NCBI GenBank assembly: GCA_963592185.1
Contig: CAVAVT010000030.1
Coordinates: 1-20,168, forward strand
Reading direction: 5' to 3'
Origin: CAVAVT01 sp963592185
GTDB taxonomy: Bacteria; Bacillota; Negativicutes; Selenomonadales; Selenomonadaceae
DNA: 20,168 bases
The translations under genes and the position numbers were made by a program. The notes beneath the pieces were generated by a model. That model saw only the letters and a list, made by a program, of their open reading frames with translations, had not been told where the DNA came from and ran no database searches. Shown piece by piece: positions 1 to 7,538 of this stretch (position 1 is the stretch's first letter; each line of letters begins with the position of its first letter).

Positions 1-169
1 ATTATTCCCAGCCTGCTGCTTTTTTCGTTTATTTTAATATGTCTTTGATAATCAAGCAGTAATAGTATATCACATTCATAGGGGAGTTGACATTGCATAG
101 TAGCGCGGTTTATTCATGGTTGACTATGAGAAAAAGAGACTTCATGTTACAAATGTACGCTGTGAGTGG

Positions 170-198
170 TTTACAATTCACAATGTTTGTCATATAAT
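170..198 (+). promoter_or_regulatory. Likely sigma-70-type promoter of ilvD
   Basis: A -35 box TTTACA (170-175, 5 of 6 to consensus) lies 17 nt before a perfect -10 box TATAAT (193-198). Transcription would start near 205, giving a leader of about 97 nt before ilvD. A second, weaker candidate (TTGACA at 87-92) has no good -10 box. I see no gene and no T-box or other known riboswitch core in 1-301. Confidence 0.7.
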
Positions 199-214
199 GG
201 AATGAACACGGCGA

Positions 215-262
215 TGTTTACAAAAAATTATAAGTTAGTGTGCATGTTGTGTACAAAAAATT
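215..262 (+). repeat. Direct repeat pair in the ilvD leader
   Basis: TGTTTACAAAAAATT (215-229) and TGTGTACAAAAAATT (248-262) match at 14 of 15 positions with a period of 33 nt, close to three helical turns. Both lie between the predicted transcription start and the ribosome site of ilvD. A shorter related stretch (TTTACAATT) overlaps the -35 box at 170-178. They could be a repressor or activator site pair; the regulator is unknown. Confidence 0.45.
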
Positions 263-301
263 CAAAGCTGTGATGGCTTTGTATGATAGGAGAGAGTTTT
301 C

Positions 302-1954
302 ATGAGAAGTGATATCGTAAAGAAGGGTGCCACCAGATGTGCTCACCGTTCATTATTTAATGCTATGGGATATGGTCCGGATGATTTGAAGAAACCTTTA
401 ATTGGTATCTGCAATTCTTTTAATGAAGTAATTCCAGGACATATGCATCTTAAGAGCATAACCGAGGCTGCAAAGCTCGGAGTTGCAGCTGCTGGCGGAA
501 CACCCATGGAGTTCCCAGCAATAGGTGTATGTGATGGTATCGCCATGGGACATACTGGAATGAAATATTCACTGGCAAGCCGTGAACTTATTGCTGACTC
601 CATAGAGGCTGTTGCTATGGCTTCCGGCTTTGACGGCATGATTCTTATTCCGAACTGCGACAAGATTGTTCCTGGTATGCTGATGGCTGCAGCACGCCTG
701 AATATTCCCTGTGTAGTTGTCAGTGGCGGTCCTATGATGGCTGGCCGTTATCATGGAAAGGATATTAGCGTAAGCCAGTCCTTTGAGGCTGCAGGCAAAT
801 TTGCTGCAGGTGTCATTGATGAGGCTGAGATGCATGCACTGGAAAGCGTTGCATGTCCTGGATGCGGCTCCTGTGCAGGTCTTTTCACAGCAAATACAAT
901 GAACTGTCTCACTGAGGTTTTAGGTATGGCACTTCCTGGCAACGGAACCATCCCTGCTGCATGGTCCGGTGCACGCCGCATTCTTGCAAAGCAGGCTGGC
1001 GCTGCAGTAATGAACCTCATTGAAAAGGATATTAAGCCTAGAGATATTCTTACTCAGAAGGCTTTTGAAAACGCAATTACTGTAGATATGGGTATTGGCG
1101 GCTCTTCCAATACTGTACTTCATCTTACCGCTATTGCTCATGAGGCTGGAATCACCATTCCTGCACCGCTGTTTGATGAAATCAGCCGTCGCACTCCTTA
1201 TATTACAAAGCTCAGCCCTGCAGGCAAGCATCATATGCAGGATCTTAATGAAGCTGGCGGTATCCCGGCTGTTATGCACGAGCTTTCCAAGAAGGGCATT
1301 ATCCATTTGGATGCGCTTACTGTTACTGGTACTGTTGAGGACCGTATCAAGGATGCAGAGGTTCTTGACCGCAATGTTATTCATTCTGTTGAGGAGCCGT
1401 ACCGTCCTGAAGGTGGTATAGCAATCCTTCAGGGCAATGTATGTCCTGACTATGCTGTTGTCAAGGCATCTGCTGTTGCCGAGGATATGCTGGTGTACAA
1501 AGGTAAGGCAAAGTGCTTTAGTTCTGAGGAAGACGGCGTAAAGGCTATCATGGATGGCAAAATTCAGAATGGCGATGTTGTAGTAATCCGCTATGAAGGA
1601 CCTAAGGGCGGTCCAGGAATGCAGGAAATGCTGAATCCTACCGCTGTTATTACAGGTATGGGTCTGAAGGTTGGACTTATTACAGACGGACGTTTCTCCG
1701 GTGCAAGCCAGGGTGCATGTATCGGTCACATCTCTCCAGAGGCTATGGAGGGCGGTCCAATTGCTCTGATTGAGGATGGCGATATCATTTCCATAGATAT
1801 TCCGAACCGCAAGCTTGAGCTTGAAGTCAGCGATGAGGAACTGGCACGCCGCAAGGCAGCATGGAAGAAGCCGGAGCCTAAGATTAAGACCGGCTACCTC
1901 TCCCGTTACGCAAAACTCACCACCTCCGCAAGCAAGGGCGCTGTTGTAGAATAA
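302..1954 (+). CDS. ilvD: Dihydroxy-acid dehydratase (IlvD)
   Basis: Cytosolic Fe-S enzyme that dehydrates 2,3-dihydroxy-3-methylbutanoate and its methylpentanoate homologue to the 2-keto acids, the third step of valine, leucine and isoleucine synthesis. The 550-residue product has the usual length. Family landmarks visible are GICNSFNEVIPGH (about 35-47), PNCDKI with C119, the cysteine cluster CPGCGSCAGLFTANTMN (C185, C188, C191) and, near the C-terminus, RFSGASQGACIGHISPEA. C119 and C191 are the likely cluster ligands. The ATG at 302 follows AGGAGAGAG (288-296). It sits between its own promoter and its own terminator with no other ilv or leu genes nearby, so it is a stand-alone unit. Related sugar-acid dehydratases share the fold, but length and motifs favour IlvD. 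Confidence 0.95.
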   Translation: MRSDIVKKGATRCAHRSLFNAMGYGPDDLKKPLIGICNSFNEVIPGHMHLKSITEAAKLGVAAAGGTPMEFPAIGVCDGIAMGHTGMKYSLASRELIADSIEAVAMASGFDGMILIPNCDKIVPGMLMAAARLNIPCVVVSGGPMMAGRYHGKDISVSQSFEAAGKFAAGVIDEAEMHALESVACPGCGSCAGLFTANTMNCLTEVLGMALPGNGTIPAAWSGARRILAKQAGAAVMNLIEKDIKPRDILTQKAFENAITVDMGIGGSSNTVLHLTAIAHEAGITIPAPLFDEISRRTPYITKLSPAGKHHMQDLNEAGGIPAVMHELSKKGIIHLDALTVTGTVEDRIKDAEVLDRNVIHSVEEPYRPEGGIAILQGNVCPDYAVVKASAVAEDMLVYKGKAKCFSSEEDGVKAIMDGKIQNGDVVVIRYEGPKGGPGMQEMLNPTAVITGMGLKVGLITDGRFSGASQGACIGHISPEAMEGGPIALIEDGDIISIDIPNRKLELEVSDEELARRKAAWKKPEPKIKTGYLSRYAKLTTSASKGAVVE

Positions 1955-1964
1955 ATAACCAATT

Positions 1965-2011
1965 AAAAAATCCGGGACAAAGCACAAAAGTGTTTTGCTC
2001 CGGATTTTTTT
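1965..2011 (+). terminator. Intrinsic terminator after ilvD
   Basis: AAAAAATCCGG (1965-1975) pairs with CCGGATTTTTT (2000-2010). An upper stem pairs CAAAGCAC with GTGTTTTG (one G-U pair) around a short A-rich loop. A run of seven T follows the base. The A-run on the left arm also gives a T-run on the minus strand, so the hairpin may stop hicB transcription too. Confidence 0.88.
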
Positions 2012-2025
2012 GTTTTGAATATTCA

Positions 2026-2421
2026 TTAGATGGTTTCCAAGTCGTAGGTTTTACAGATAGCATTTTGCAAAAGCTGTGAAAAATTACCGTTATGTTCCTG
2101 AACGATGGTGTCCATCCATCCGGGGATAGTAACATTCTTGCGGACACTTCTATTATCATTGAGTTTCCTGACGGGAAGAGTGTCAGCCTTTATTAATGCT
2201 ACAGTACCTTTATTCGAGGCAAGCTGATTGGGTGAAGTGGGGGTAGGTATTACGGATTTTGTAGTTTCTAAGTTATAGAGACATAACGCTAATGCATCCT
2301 CAGCATTATTAAATGCTTCCTGTAGAGTATCCCCGTCCGTATAACAATGTGGAAGATCAGGAAAGTCTACTAAAAAACCGTCACCATCTGGAGTAAACAC
2401 AGCTGGGTAAATGTATTTCAT
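2026..2421 (-). CDS. hicB: HicB-family antitoxin
   Basis: Antitoxin partner of HicA, expected to bind and inhibit the toxin and to repress the operon. The N-terminal half has the HicB partial RNase H-like fold signature (MKYIYPAVFTPDGDGFLVDFPDLP, then a TDGDTLQEAFNNAEDAL helix). The C-terminal part (NRSVRKNVTIPGWMDTIVQEHNGNFSQLLQNAI) resembles a ribbon-helix-helix DNA-binding domain. I chose the ATG at 2421 (131 residues) because AGGAGG (2431-2436) lies 9 nt upstream. A GTG three codons further upstream would abut that ribosome site and is unlikely. The gene is downstream of hicA, as in most hicAB operons. Confidence 0.88.
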   Translation of the reverse strand: MKYIYPAVFTPDGDGFLVDFPDLPHCYTDGDTLQEAFNNAEDALALCLYNLETTKSVIPTPTSPNQLASNKGTVALIKADTLPVRKLNDNRSVRKNVTIPGWMDTIVQEHNGNFSQLLQNAICKTYDLETI

Positions 2422-2447
2422 ATTAAGCACCTCCTAAAAGTGAAGCA

Positions 2448-2465
2448 GGGCCCCTAACGGGGCTC
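2448..2465 (-). other. GC-rich hairpin between hicA and hicB
   Basis: The 37-nt gap between the hicA stop and the hicB ribosome site contains GCCCC and GGGGC arms around a 4-nt loop, with two further pairs possible at the base. There is no T-run, so it is not a classical terminator. It could modulate message stability or the relative output of toxin and antitoxin. Confidence 0.5.
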
Positions 2466-2467
2466 GC

Positions 2468-2653
2468 TCATTTGATGCCGGCATCTTTTAGAATACGTTC
2501 TGCAGTTCCTTTTCGCACTTCTTCCTTGCCGTGTCTGCCTACCATTATCGTTGCACCAGTAATAGGGCTGTAGTAAGCATCGTGACGGGAGTTGTGGGAA
2601 ACAAATTTGCAACCGTGCTTCTTTAGGAGCCGGATTAGTTCGGCGGTGGTCAT
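2468..2653 (-). CDS. hicA: HicA-family toxin (mRNA interferase)
   Basis: Small double-stranded RNA-binding-fold toxin that cleaves mRNA independently of ribosomes. The 61-residue product has the family layout: MTTAELIRLLKKHGCKFV helix, a loop with histidines (SHNSRHDAYYSP) that supplies the catalytic His, a strand with TIMVGRHGKEEVRKGT, and the final helix AERILKDAGIK. The ATG at 2653 is preceded by AGGAGG (revcomp of CCTCCT at 2662-2667). It is the first gene of the hicAB operon. The promoter region lies under the N gap and cannot be read. Confidence 0.88.
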   Translation of the reverse strand: MTTAELIRLLKKHGCKFVSHNSRHDAYYSPITGATIMVGRHGKEEVRKGTAERILKDAGIK

Positions 2654-2670
2654 TACAGCACCTCCTAAGT

Positions 2671-2895
2671 NNNNNNNNNNNNNNNNNNNNNNNNNNNNNN
2701 NNNNNNNNNNNNNNNNNNNNNNNNNNNNNNNNNNNNNNNNNNNNNNNNNNNNNNNNNNNNNNNNNNNNNNNNNNNNNNNNNNNNNNNNNNNNNNNNNNNN
2801 NNNNNNNNNNNNNNNNNNNNNNNNNNNNNNNNNNNNNNNNNNNNNNNNNNNNNNNNNNNNNNNNNNNNNNNNNNNNNNNNNNNNNNNNNNNNNNN
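2671..2895. other. Assembly gap (225 Ns)
   Basis: Unread bases between hicA and yqeK. The hicAB promoter and operator and any upstream partner of yqeK would lie here. The N count may not be the true gap length. The readable stretch after it (2896-2968) shows no gene, only the ribosome site of yqeK. Confidence 0.99.
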
Positions 2896-2968
2896 CTCTT
2901 TTATGTTAGAATAAATTCGTATATCTATGTGAATTAATGGTTTTGTGTTTTGCTAAGAAGGAATCTTT

Positions 2969-3550
2969 ATGACATACAGTGAAATGAAGGAGCTTTTGAA
3001 AAAAAGCCTGAAGGAAAGCAGATATGTTCATTCCGTTGGGGTGGCGGATACTGCGGCCTTTTTGGCGGAGCGGTTCGATGTGTCTGTGGAAAAGGCAAGG
3101 ACAGCTGGTCTTCTTCATGATTGTGCAAGGGAATTTCCAAATGAGGAAATGGAGCATGAGGCGGATAAGAGAGGCATCTCTTATGGTCCGGTGGAGAAAA
3201 ACATGCCCCTGCTTTTGCACGGATATATTGGGTCTTTTTTGATAAGCGAAAAATATCAGGTGAAGGACTCAGAAATATCCCAGGCAATTTACCGTCATAC
3301 TGTTGGCGGTGAACATATGACAAAGCTGGATAAAATAATTTATTTTGCTGATATGATAGAGCCAGCTAGGGATTATCCCGGAGTGGAAGAGCTTAGAAGG
3401 CTCTCAAGAGAAGCATCCCTTGATGAAATGCTTTTGGCTGGAATGAGCCAATCAATCCTTTTTGTAACAAAAAAGGGACATCTGATACACCCAGATACAG
3501 TTTTGGCAAGAAATGAGCTGATTTTAGAGGGAACCAGGACTGTCCTTTAA
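2969..3550 (+). CDS. yqeK: YqeK-type HD-domain hydrolase (Ap4A hydrolase, symmetrical)
   Basis: Predicted metal-dependent HD-domain phosphohydrolase. Characterised YqeK proteins split diadenosine tetraphosphate symmetrically to two ADP. The 193-residue product shows the full ligand series: H21 (RYVHSVGVAD), H50-D51 (GLLHDCARE), H84 (LLLHGYIG), H110 (IYRHTVGG) and D128 (YFADMIEPAR). The ATG at 2969 follows AAGAAGGA. It heads the readable part of an operon with the LCP protein, rsfS and an S1 protein. In many Firmicutes nadD sits directly upstream, but here an N gap and hicAB do. Confidence 0.93.
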   Translation: MTYSEMKELLKKSLKESRYVHSVGVADTAAFLAERFDVSVEKARTAGLLHDCAREFPNEEMEHEADKRGISYGPVEKNMPLLLHGYIGSFLISEKYQVKDSEISQAIYRHTVGGEHMTKLDKIIYFADMIEPARDYPGVEELRRLSREASLDEMLLAGMSQSILFVTKKGHLIHPDTVLARNELILEGTRTVL

Positions 3551-3570
3551 CAACAGAGGGTCTGTAATAT

Positions 3571-4590
3571 ATGTCAAGAAAACGCCGCAACATAACAGCG
3601 GAAAATATAAAAAGAAAAAGAATAGTGAAGCGACGGCGAAGAAGACTGAAGGTTTTCAGGCTGCTGGTGTTTTTGATAGTAGTTGGACTGATGGGAACCG
3701 CTTTGTGCTGGATTGGATACCATACATATACCTTTGGCAGTAGAGTCTATAGCGATATAAGTGCCAGATATCAGGACTATTCCCAGCGCAGGGATGAGAG
3801 GATTGGCAATATAGATTCCCGTTTTGATGGATATACCAACATTCTTTTCACTGGTGTGGATGATGGAGACGTCACAGGAGAAGGTAAAAGAGCCGATGCT
3901 ATCATGCTTATAAGTCTCAACAATGAAACTGGGGACATAAACTGTATAAATATTCCTAGAGATTCCCTGGTAAATATTCCGGGATATGAAAATCCAGAGC
4001 GCATTAATAATGCCTATACCTATGGCGGAGCCTCCCTTACCATGAAGGCTGTAACGAATCTTACAGGAATTGCCATCCACCAATATATAACCTTGGATAC
4101 CAGAACATTGGCTGATATCATCGATACACTTGGCGGTATTGATATATATGTTGGTGCCGATATGGACTATGAGGACCCCGAGGCAGGACTGGCTATTCAT
4201 ATCAAAAAGGGCCTTCAGCACATGGATGGCGATACGGCACAGCAGTATCTCAGGTACCGCAGCGGCGAATTTGGAGACGTGGGAAGGGCTAGAAGACAGC
4301 AGAAATTTGTAAGGGCATTCTATGAAATGCTTCTTCAGCCGGAGAATATCACAAAGGCACCTGAAATTTTGGAGATATTGCAAACTCGAATCGACACCAG
4401 TGTGGAAATCTTTGATTTGGCGCAGATAACAAATCTTCTTAGAAAAATTCAGGGTCAGAATCTCAATTTCTACAGTCTGCCCGGTATACCGGACAACAAT
4501 GATCCATCTATATGGAATCCTGATGCCAATGCTATTGGCGAAATGCTGGATTTGCTTTTTCCAATACCAGGTCAGGATGCGGCAGAGTAA
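3571..4590 (+). CDS. LytR-CpsA-Psr (LCP) family cell-wall glycopolymer ligase
   Basis: Membrane-anchored enzyme that transfers undecaprenyl-linked glycopolymers to peptidoglycan on the outer face of the membrane. A very basic N-terminus (MSRKRRN... RRRRRLK) is followed by one transmembrane segment (about 29-50). The extracellular LCP domain then starts at NILFTGVDDGD. Conserved LCP arginines and acids are visible in GKRADAIMLISL, NIPRDSLV and DVGRARRQQKFVRAF. The 339-residue length is typical. It starts 20 nt after yqeK, with a modest ribosome site (GAGGG near 3556-3560). It belongs to the same operon as yqeK and rsfS, a common Firmicutes order. Confidence 0.9.
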   Translation: MSRKRRNITAENIKRKRIVKRRRRRLKVFRLLVFLIVVGLMGTALCWIGYHTYTFGSRVYSDISARYQDYSQRRDERIGNIDSRFDGYTNILFTGVDDGDVTGEGKRADAIMLISLNNETGDINCINIPRDSLVNIPGYENPERINNAYTYGGASLTMKAVTNLTGIAIHQYITLDTRTLADIIDTLGGIDIYVGADMDYEDPEAGLAIHIKKGLQHMDGDTAQQYLRYRSGEFGDVGRARRQQKFVRAFYEMLLQPENITKAPEILEILQTRIDTSVEIFDLAQITNLLRKIQGQNLNFYSLPGIPDNNDPSIWNPDANAIGEMLDLLFPIPGQDAAE

Positions 4591-4622
4591 TTAATTGATT
4601 AAAATAATGGAGGTAATGTATT

Positions 4623-4979
4623 TTGAATAAGGAACCAAAGGAGTTAACACTTGATATTGCAGCAGCGGCTGACGACAAGAAAGCACGTGACATCGTAATT
4701 ATGGATATGCAGGGACTTTCCCCGGCAACAGATTATTTCATGATCTGCACCGCAGGAAGTGCTACCCAGGCAAGGGCAATTGCGGACAATATAGAGGAAA
4801 AGCTTGGAGAAGAGGGCGTAGAATTCCTTCATAAGGAAGGCTATAGAGAAGGCGAATGGATTCTTTTGGACTACGGCGACTGTGTAGCTCACATTTTCCA
4901 GTCAGAAACTAGAGAATACTATGCTTTGGAGCAGCTGTGGGGAGATGCGGAGCTTTTCCGTTATGAGGATATGCAATGA
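4623..4979 (+). CDS. rsfS: Ribosomal silencing factor RsfS
   Basis: Binds ribosomal protein uL14 (L14) and blocks 30S-50S joining when nutrients are short. The 118-residue product carries the family core ATDYFMICTAGSATQARAIADNI, then LHKEGYREGEWILLDYGDCVAHIF and the C-terminal YYALEQLWGDAE. I chose the TTG at 4623: GGAGGT (4609-4614) stands 8 nt before it, and the nearby ATG at 4616 is out of frame and stops after four codons. Its stop overlaps the next start (ATGA), which implies translational coupling. Confidence 0.93.
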   Translation: MNKEPKELTLDIAAAADDKKARDIVIMDMQGLSPATDYFMICTAGSATQARAIADNIEEKLGEEGVEFLHKEGYREGEWILLDYGDCVAHIFQSETREYYALEQLWGDAELFRYEDMQ

Positions 4980-5851
4980 TAAACAACGGTGAAAGAAAAG
5001 AGCGCCGGTTCAAGGCCAGCACAGTGGCTGAGCTTAAGGTCGCACGCCTTGGGGAGATGGGAGCATTTTTGGATGCGGAAACAGGAAATACCTCTGATGA
5101 TATTCTTCTGCACAACACCCAGCAGACAGCTCCCGTGGCTGTGGGGGATATCGTAAAGGTATTTCTCTATAAGGACCCCAAGCGCCGCCTTACAGCCAGT
5201 ATGCGAATTCCTAAGATGAAGGAAGGGCAGATTGCCAGAGTAAAGGTAATAAATGTAAGCGAGGACGGAGCCTTTATGGATGTAGGGGCGGAGCGTGGTA
5301 TATTTATGCCCTATGCTGGTATGAGGGGAAGCCTTAAGGTCGGCGATGTGGTGTGGGCAAAGCTCTACACAGATAAGTCTGGAAGACTTGCCATGACCAT
5401 GAAGGTCGAGGATGAAATGCGCAGAGTATCTAAGCCAGCGGTGAACATTAAAAAGGGCGATATGATACACGGCTCCATATATAATTACACCGAAAAAGGT
5501 GCATTTTTGCTGACTGACGAAAGAAACATAGCCTTTATTCCAGAACAGGAAATTCCTGTAAGACCCTTTGTCGGTGATGAAGTTGATGCCAGGGTTACTT
5601 TTGTGCGCCCCGATGGAAGACTGGATGCTTCCATGCGTGAAATAAAAGAACGTGCCATGGCAAGCGATGCGGAAAGAATACTTATTCTGCTTCAGGATAG
5701 AAATGGAAAAATGCCATACAGCGATAAGACCTCCCCAGAGGTTATAAAGGACAAGTTCAATATAAGCAAAGCGGCTTTCAAGAGAGCCATGGGACATCTC
5801 ATGAAGGAAGGCTTTGTGGAGCAGAAGGACGGCTGGACATATTTGAAGTAA
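4976..5851 (+). CDS. CvfB/YitL-like S1-domain RNA-binding protein
   Basis: The 291-residue protein has tandem S1-like OB-fold repeats (segments near 13-65, 70-135 with GDGAFMDVGAERGIFMPY-like features, and 150-210 with YTEKGAFLLTDERNIAFIP) and a C-terminal winged-helix region (KTSPEVIKDKFNISKAAFKRAMGHLMKEGFVEQKDGWTYL). That is the CvfB/YitL architecture. CvfB of Staphylococcus binds RNA and affects virulence gene expression, while the role elsewhere is unclear. It overlaps rsfS by 4 nt and is the last gene of the operon. I find no strong terminator after it. Confidence 0.85.
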   Translation: MINNGERKERRFKASTVAELKVARLGEMGAFLDAETGNTSDDILLHNTQQTAPVAVGDIVKVFLYKDPKRRLTASMRIPKMKEGQIARVKVINVSEDGAFMDVGAERGIFMPYAGMRGSLKVGDVVWAKLYTDKSGRLAMTMKVEDEMRRVSKPAVNIKKGDMIHGSIYNYTEKGAFLLTDERNIAFIPEQEIPVRPFVGDEVDARVTFVRPDGRLDASMREIKERAMASDAERILILLQDRNGKMPYSDKTSPEVIKDKFNISKAAFKRAMGHLMKEGFVEQKDGWTYLK

Positions 5852-5880
5852 ATTTTCTGTAAAAGCAGGAATTGTTTTCA

Positions 5881-5908
5881 TTGACAACGAATAGTGTAGC
5901 ATTGGAAT
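5881..5908 (+). promoter_or_regulatory. Candidate promoter of cheV
   Basis: Perfect -35 box TTGACA (5881-5886) with TGGAAT (5903-5908) as a weak -10 box at 16 nt spacing. It lies about 50 nt before cheV in the gap after the S1-protein gene. Confidence 0.4.
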
Positions 5909-5957
5909 ATGTAACTAGAAGGCCGTTTTAGGCAGCGAATAAAGTGGGGGCGATGGA

Positions 5958-6902
5958 ATGGCAGAATTTAGCGGAGATAAAAAAGGTATTCTGTTGGAAA
6001 CAGGTACAAATGAGTTTGAAATAGTTGAATTCAGCATAGGTGATGTTAATTATGGAATTAACGTTGCAAAGGTACGTGAGGTTATTACCAGTGCAGATTT
6101 TCCTGTAACCAGGATGCCTCAGGCTCATCCGTACATTGATGGACTGTTTACTCTCCGTGGTCGTTCCATGCCATTGGTAAATCTCCCCAGATGCTTAAAT
6201 ATACCTTGTTCAGACCGCCCAAAGAACATTATCGTTACTGAAATCAATAACTACAATATAGGATTCCTTGTTGACAATGTTTCCAGAATACACCGCATTT
6301 CCTGGCAGGATATGGAGACCGCTCCTGAGGTTGGCGGTCAGTCACGGGTAGTTGGTATTGTAAAGATGGGGGACCGCATTGTTCTGCTTCTGGATTTCGA
6401 GAGCATCATTGCGGAAATTAATCCAGCAATTAATGCTAAGCTTACCACTATTGAGGTTCCAGAGGCTTCCACCAAGGCTCAGCGTGCTGACATGCATGTT
6501 GTTGTTGCTGAGGATTCTCTTATGCTTCGTGAGCTTTTGGTATCCACGCTCCATGAGTCCGGGTACCGCTTTGTTCGTGATTTCAATAATGGACAGGCTG
6601 CATGGGAATACCTTGAAGAACTGTCCAAGAAGCCAGGTCCCATTGAGAATCATGTACGCATAGTAATCAGCGATATTGAAATGCCCAAGATGGACGGACA
6701 TCGCCTTCTGAAGCTCATCAGAGATAATGAACGTATGCATGATGTGCCGGTGGTACTTTTCTCATCCCTTATCAGCGAAGAGATGAAGATAAAGGGTCGT
6801 GAGCTTGGAGCAAGCGGACAGATTTCAAAGCCGGAAATCAACCAGCTCATCAAACTGCTGGACCAGCTTATTTTTCATCCGGAGCAGCAGGTAGAGCAGT
6901 AA
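5958..6902 (+). CDS. cheV: Chemotaxis coupling protein CheV (CheW domain plus receiver)
   Basis: Couples chemoreceptors to CheA and tunes adaptation through phosphorylation. The N-terminal CheW-like domain covers about residues 18-160 (FEIVEFSIGDVNYGINVAKVREVI, DGLFTLRGRSMPLVNLPR). A receiver domain from about 180 has E185-D186, phospho-acceptor D239 (ISDIEMPKMDG) and K291 (QISKPE), so it should be phosphorylatable. The 314-residue length fits CheV. The ATG at 5958 follows GGGGGCGATGG. It stands alone between its own candidate promoter and terminator, away from other che genes in this window, and implies a motile host. Confidence 0.94.
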   Translation: MAEFSGDKKGILLETGTNEFEIVEFSIGDVNYGINVAKVREVITSADFPVTRMPQAHPYIDGLFTLRGRSMPLVNLPRCLNIPCSDRPKNIIVTEINNYNIGFLVDNVSRIHRISWQDMETAPEVGGQSRVVGIVKMGDRIVLLLDFESIIAEINPAINAKLTTIEVPEASTKAQRADMHVVVAEDSLMLRELLVSTLHESGYRFVRDFNNGQAAWEYLEELSKKPGPIENHVRIVISDIEMPKMDGHRLLKLIRDNERMHDVPVVLFSSLISEEMKIKGRELGASGQISKPEINQLIKLLDQLIFHPEQQVEQ

Positions 6903-6929
6903 TTGGCTTAAAAGAATAACGTGTATTTT

Positions 6930-6976
6930 AGCTGTCGTAAATTGATGTTTTTGTCAGATTGCGGCAGCTTTGTTTT
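6930..6976 (+). terminator. Terminator after cheV
   Basis: AGCTGTCGTAA (6930-6940) pairs with TTGCGGCAGCT (6959-6969) over 11 bp including two G-U pairs, followed by TTTGTTTT. Confidence 0.7.
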
Positions 6977-7009
6977 AATCAAAATTCATTATGGAAGGAC
7001 GTGTACAAA

Positions 7010-7333
7010 ATGGCGGATATTGAAACAGCGGCTTTTCAGATTATTGCCAACGTAGGGGCGGCACGGAGCAAGTATCTTGAGGCGGTGGAGGCTGCAAAAA
7101 GAGGAAGCTTCAGCAAAGCTGAGGATTTGCTGGCCGAAGGGGATGAAGACTATGCAAAGGGGCATGATGCTCATTTGATGCTTATGGACTGCACAGACAC
7201 AGGAACTCCCCTTAATGAACAGCTGCTTTTAATGCATGCCGAGGATCAGCTTATGAGTGCTGAAGGATTCAAACTTTTGGCAAAGGAATTCATAGAGGTA
7301 TATTCCACCATAGAGAAAATATCCGGTAAATAA
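7010..7333 (+). CDS. Orphan PTS IIA component, lactose/cellobiose family
   Basis: Phosphocarrier of the phosphoenolpyruvate sugar phosphotransferase system, normally taking phosphate from HPr and passing it to IIB. The 107-residue helical protein matches the family (AAFQIIANVGAARSKYLEAVEAAKRGSFSKAEDLLAEGDEDYAKGHDAH). The phospho-histidine region LLLMHAEDQLMSAEGF contains H76, at the expected place. I chose the ATG at 7010, with GGAAGGA (6993-6999) upstream; a longer in-frame reading from 6959 would run through the cheV terminator hairpin. No IIB, IIC, sugar hydrolase or regulator is adjacent, so its partners must be elsewhere or it has a regulatory job. Confidence 0.88.
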   Translation: MADIETAAFQIIANVGAARSKYLEAVEAAKRGSFSKAEDLLAEGDEDYAKGHDAHLMLMDCTDTGTPLNEQLLLMHAEDQLMSAEGFKLLAKEFIEVYSTIEKISGK

Positions 7334-7400
7334 CTGTTTATAATAGCAGTTATGTACTTCGGTATACAGAAAAAACATCAAATTACAATAAAAAAACGGA

Positions 7401-7414
7401 AAGTGTAAATATGT
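7401..7414 (+). promoter_or_regulatory. 14-nt element shared by two cluster promoters (copy 1)
   Basis: AAGTGTAAATATGT just upstream of the -35 box. The promoter at 17502 contains AAGTGTAAATAGGT (17507-17520), a 13 of 14 match. It may be a shared protein-binding site, though its position relative to the -35 and -10 boxes differs between copies. Confidence 0.3.
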
Positions 7415-7416
7415 TG

Positions 7417-7445
7417 TTGACATCAAAATATGGTGTATCTATAAT
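7417..7445 (+). promoter_or_regulatory. Perfect consensus promoter of the catabolic unit
   Basis: TTGACA (7417-7422), 17 nt, then TATAAT (7440-7445): both hexamers match consensus at ideal spacing. Transcription should start near 7452. The transcript would meet a terminator about 45 nt later (7496-7538), so expression must depend on getting past that terminator rather than on promoter strength. Confidence 0.88.
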
Positions 7446-7471
7446 GTAACCATACCAAGAAAAACACGAAA

Positions 7472-7538
7472 CATATTACAGGCAACTAGCAAAGGCGCTT
7501 ATGAATCTTTTAAGAAAAAGAGCATAAGCGTTTTTTTT
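7472..7538 (+). promoter_or_regulatory. Leader copy 1: conserved box plus terminator (putative antitermination site)
   Basis: The box AGCAAAGGCGCT (7488-7499) can fold as AGC-[AAAGGC]-GCT, a short stem here (3 bp). Upstream lies CATATTACAGGCAAC, nearly the same as in copy 2. Overlapping the box is an intrinsic terminator: CGCTTATG (7496-7503) pairs with CATAAGCG (7523-7530), with an inner TCTTTT/AAAAGA stem, followed by eight T (7531-7538). The box hairpin and the terminator cannot form together. The AAAGGC loop has A1 and G4, the rule for ANTAR protein targets. No clear first hairpin is seen upstream. Confidence 0.7.

Noticed and set aside
199..301. T-box or attenuator leader before ilvD
   Set aside because: No T-box core, no terminator hairpin and no leader peptide rich in branched-chain codons is visible; only the direct repeats.
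920..2026. A 368-residue open frame on the minus strand opposite ilvD
   Set aside because: It lies antisense to a well-supported gene, has no ribosome site and no recognisable domain; a shadow of the ilvD codon pattern.
7334..7376. Terminator after the PTS IIA gene
   Set aside because: TAACTG/CAGTTA can pair around a 10-nt loop and a UUCG-like hairpin follows, but there is no T-run, so I did not annotate it.
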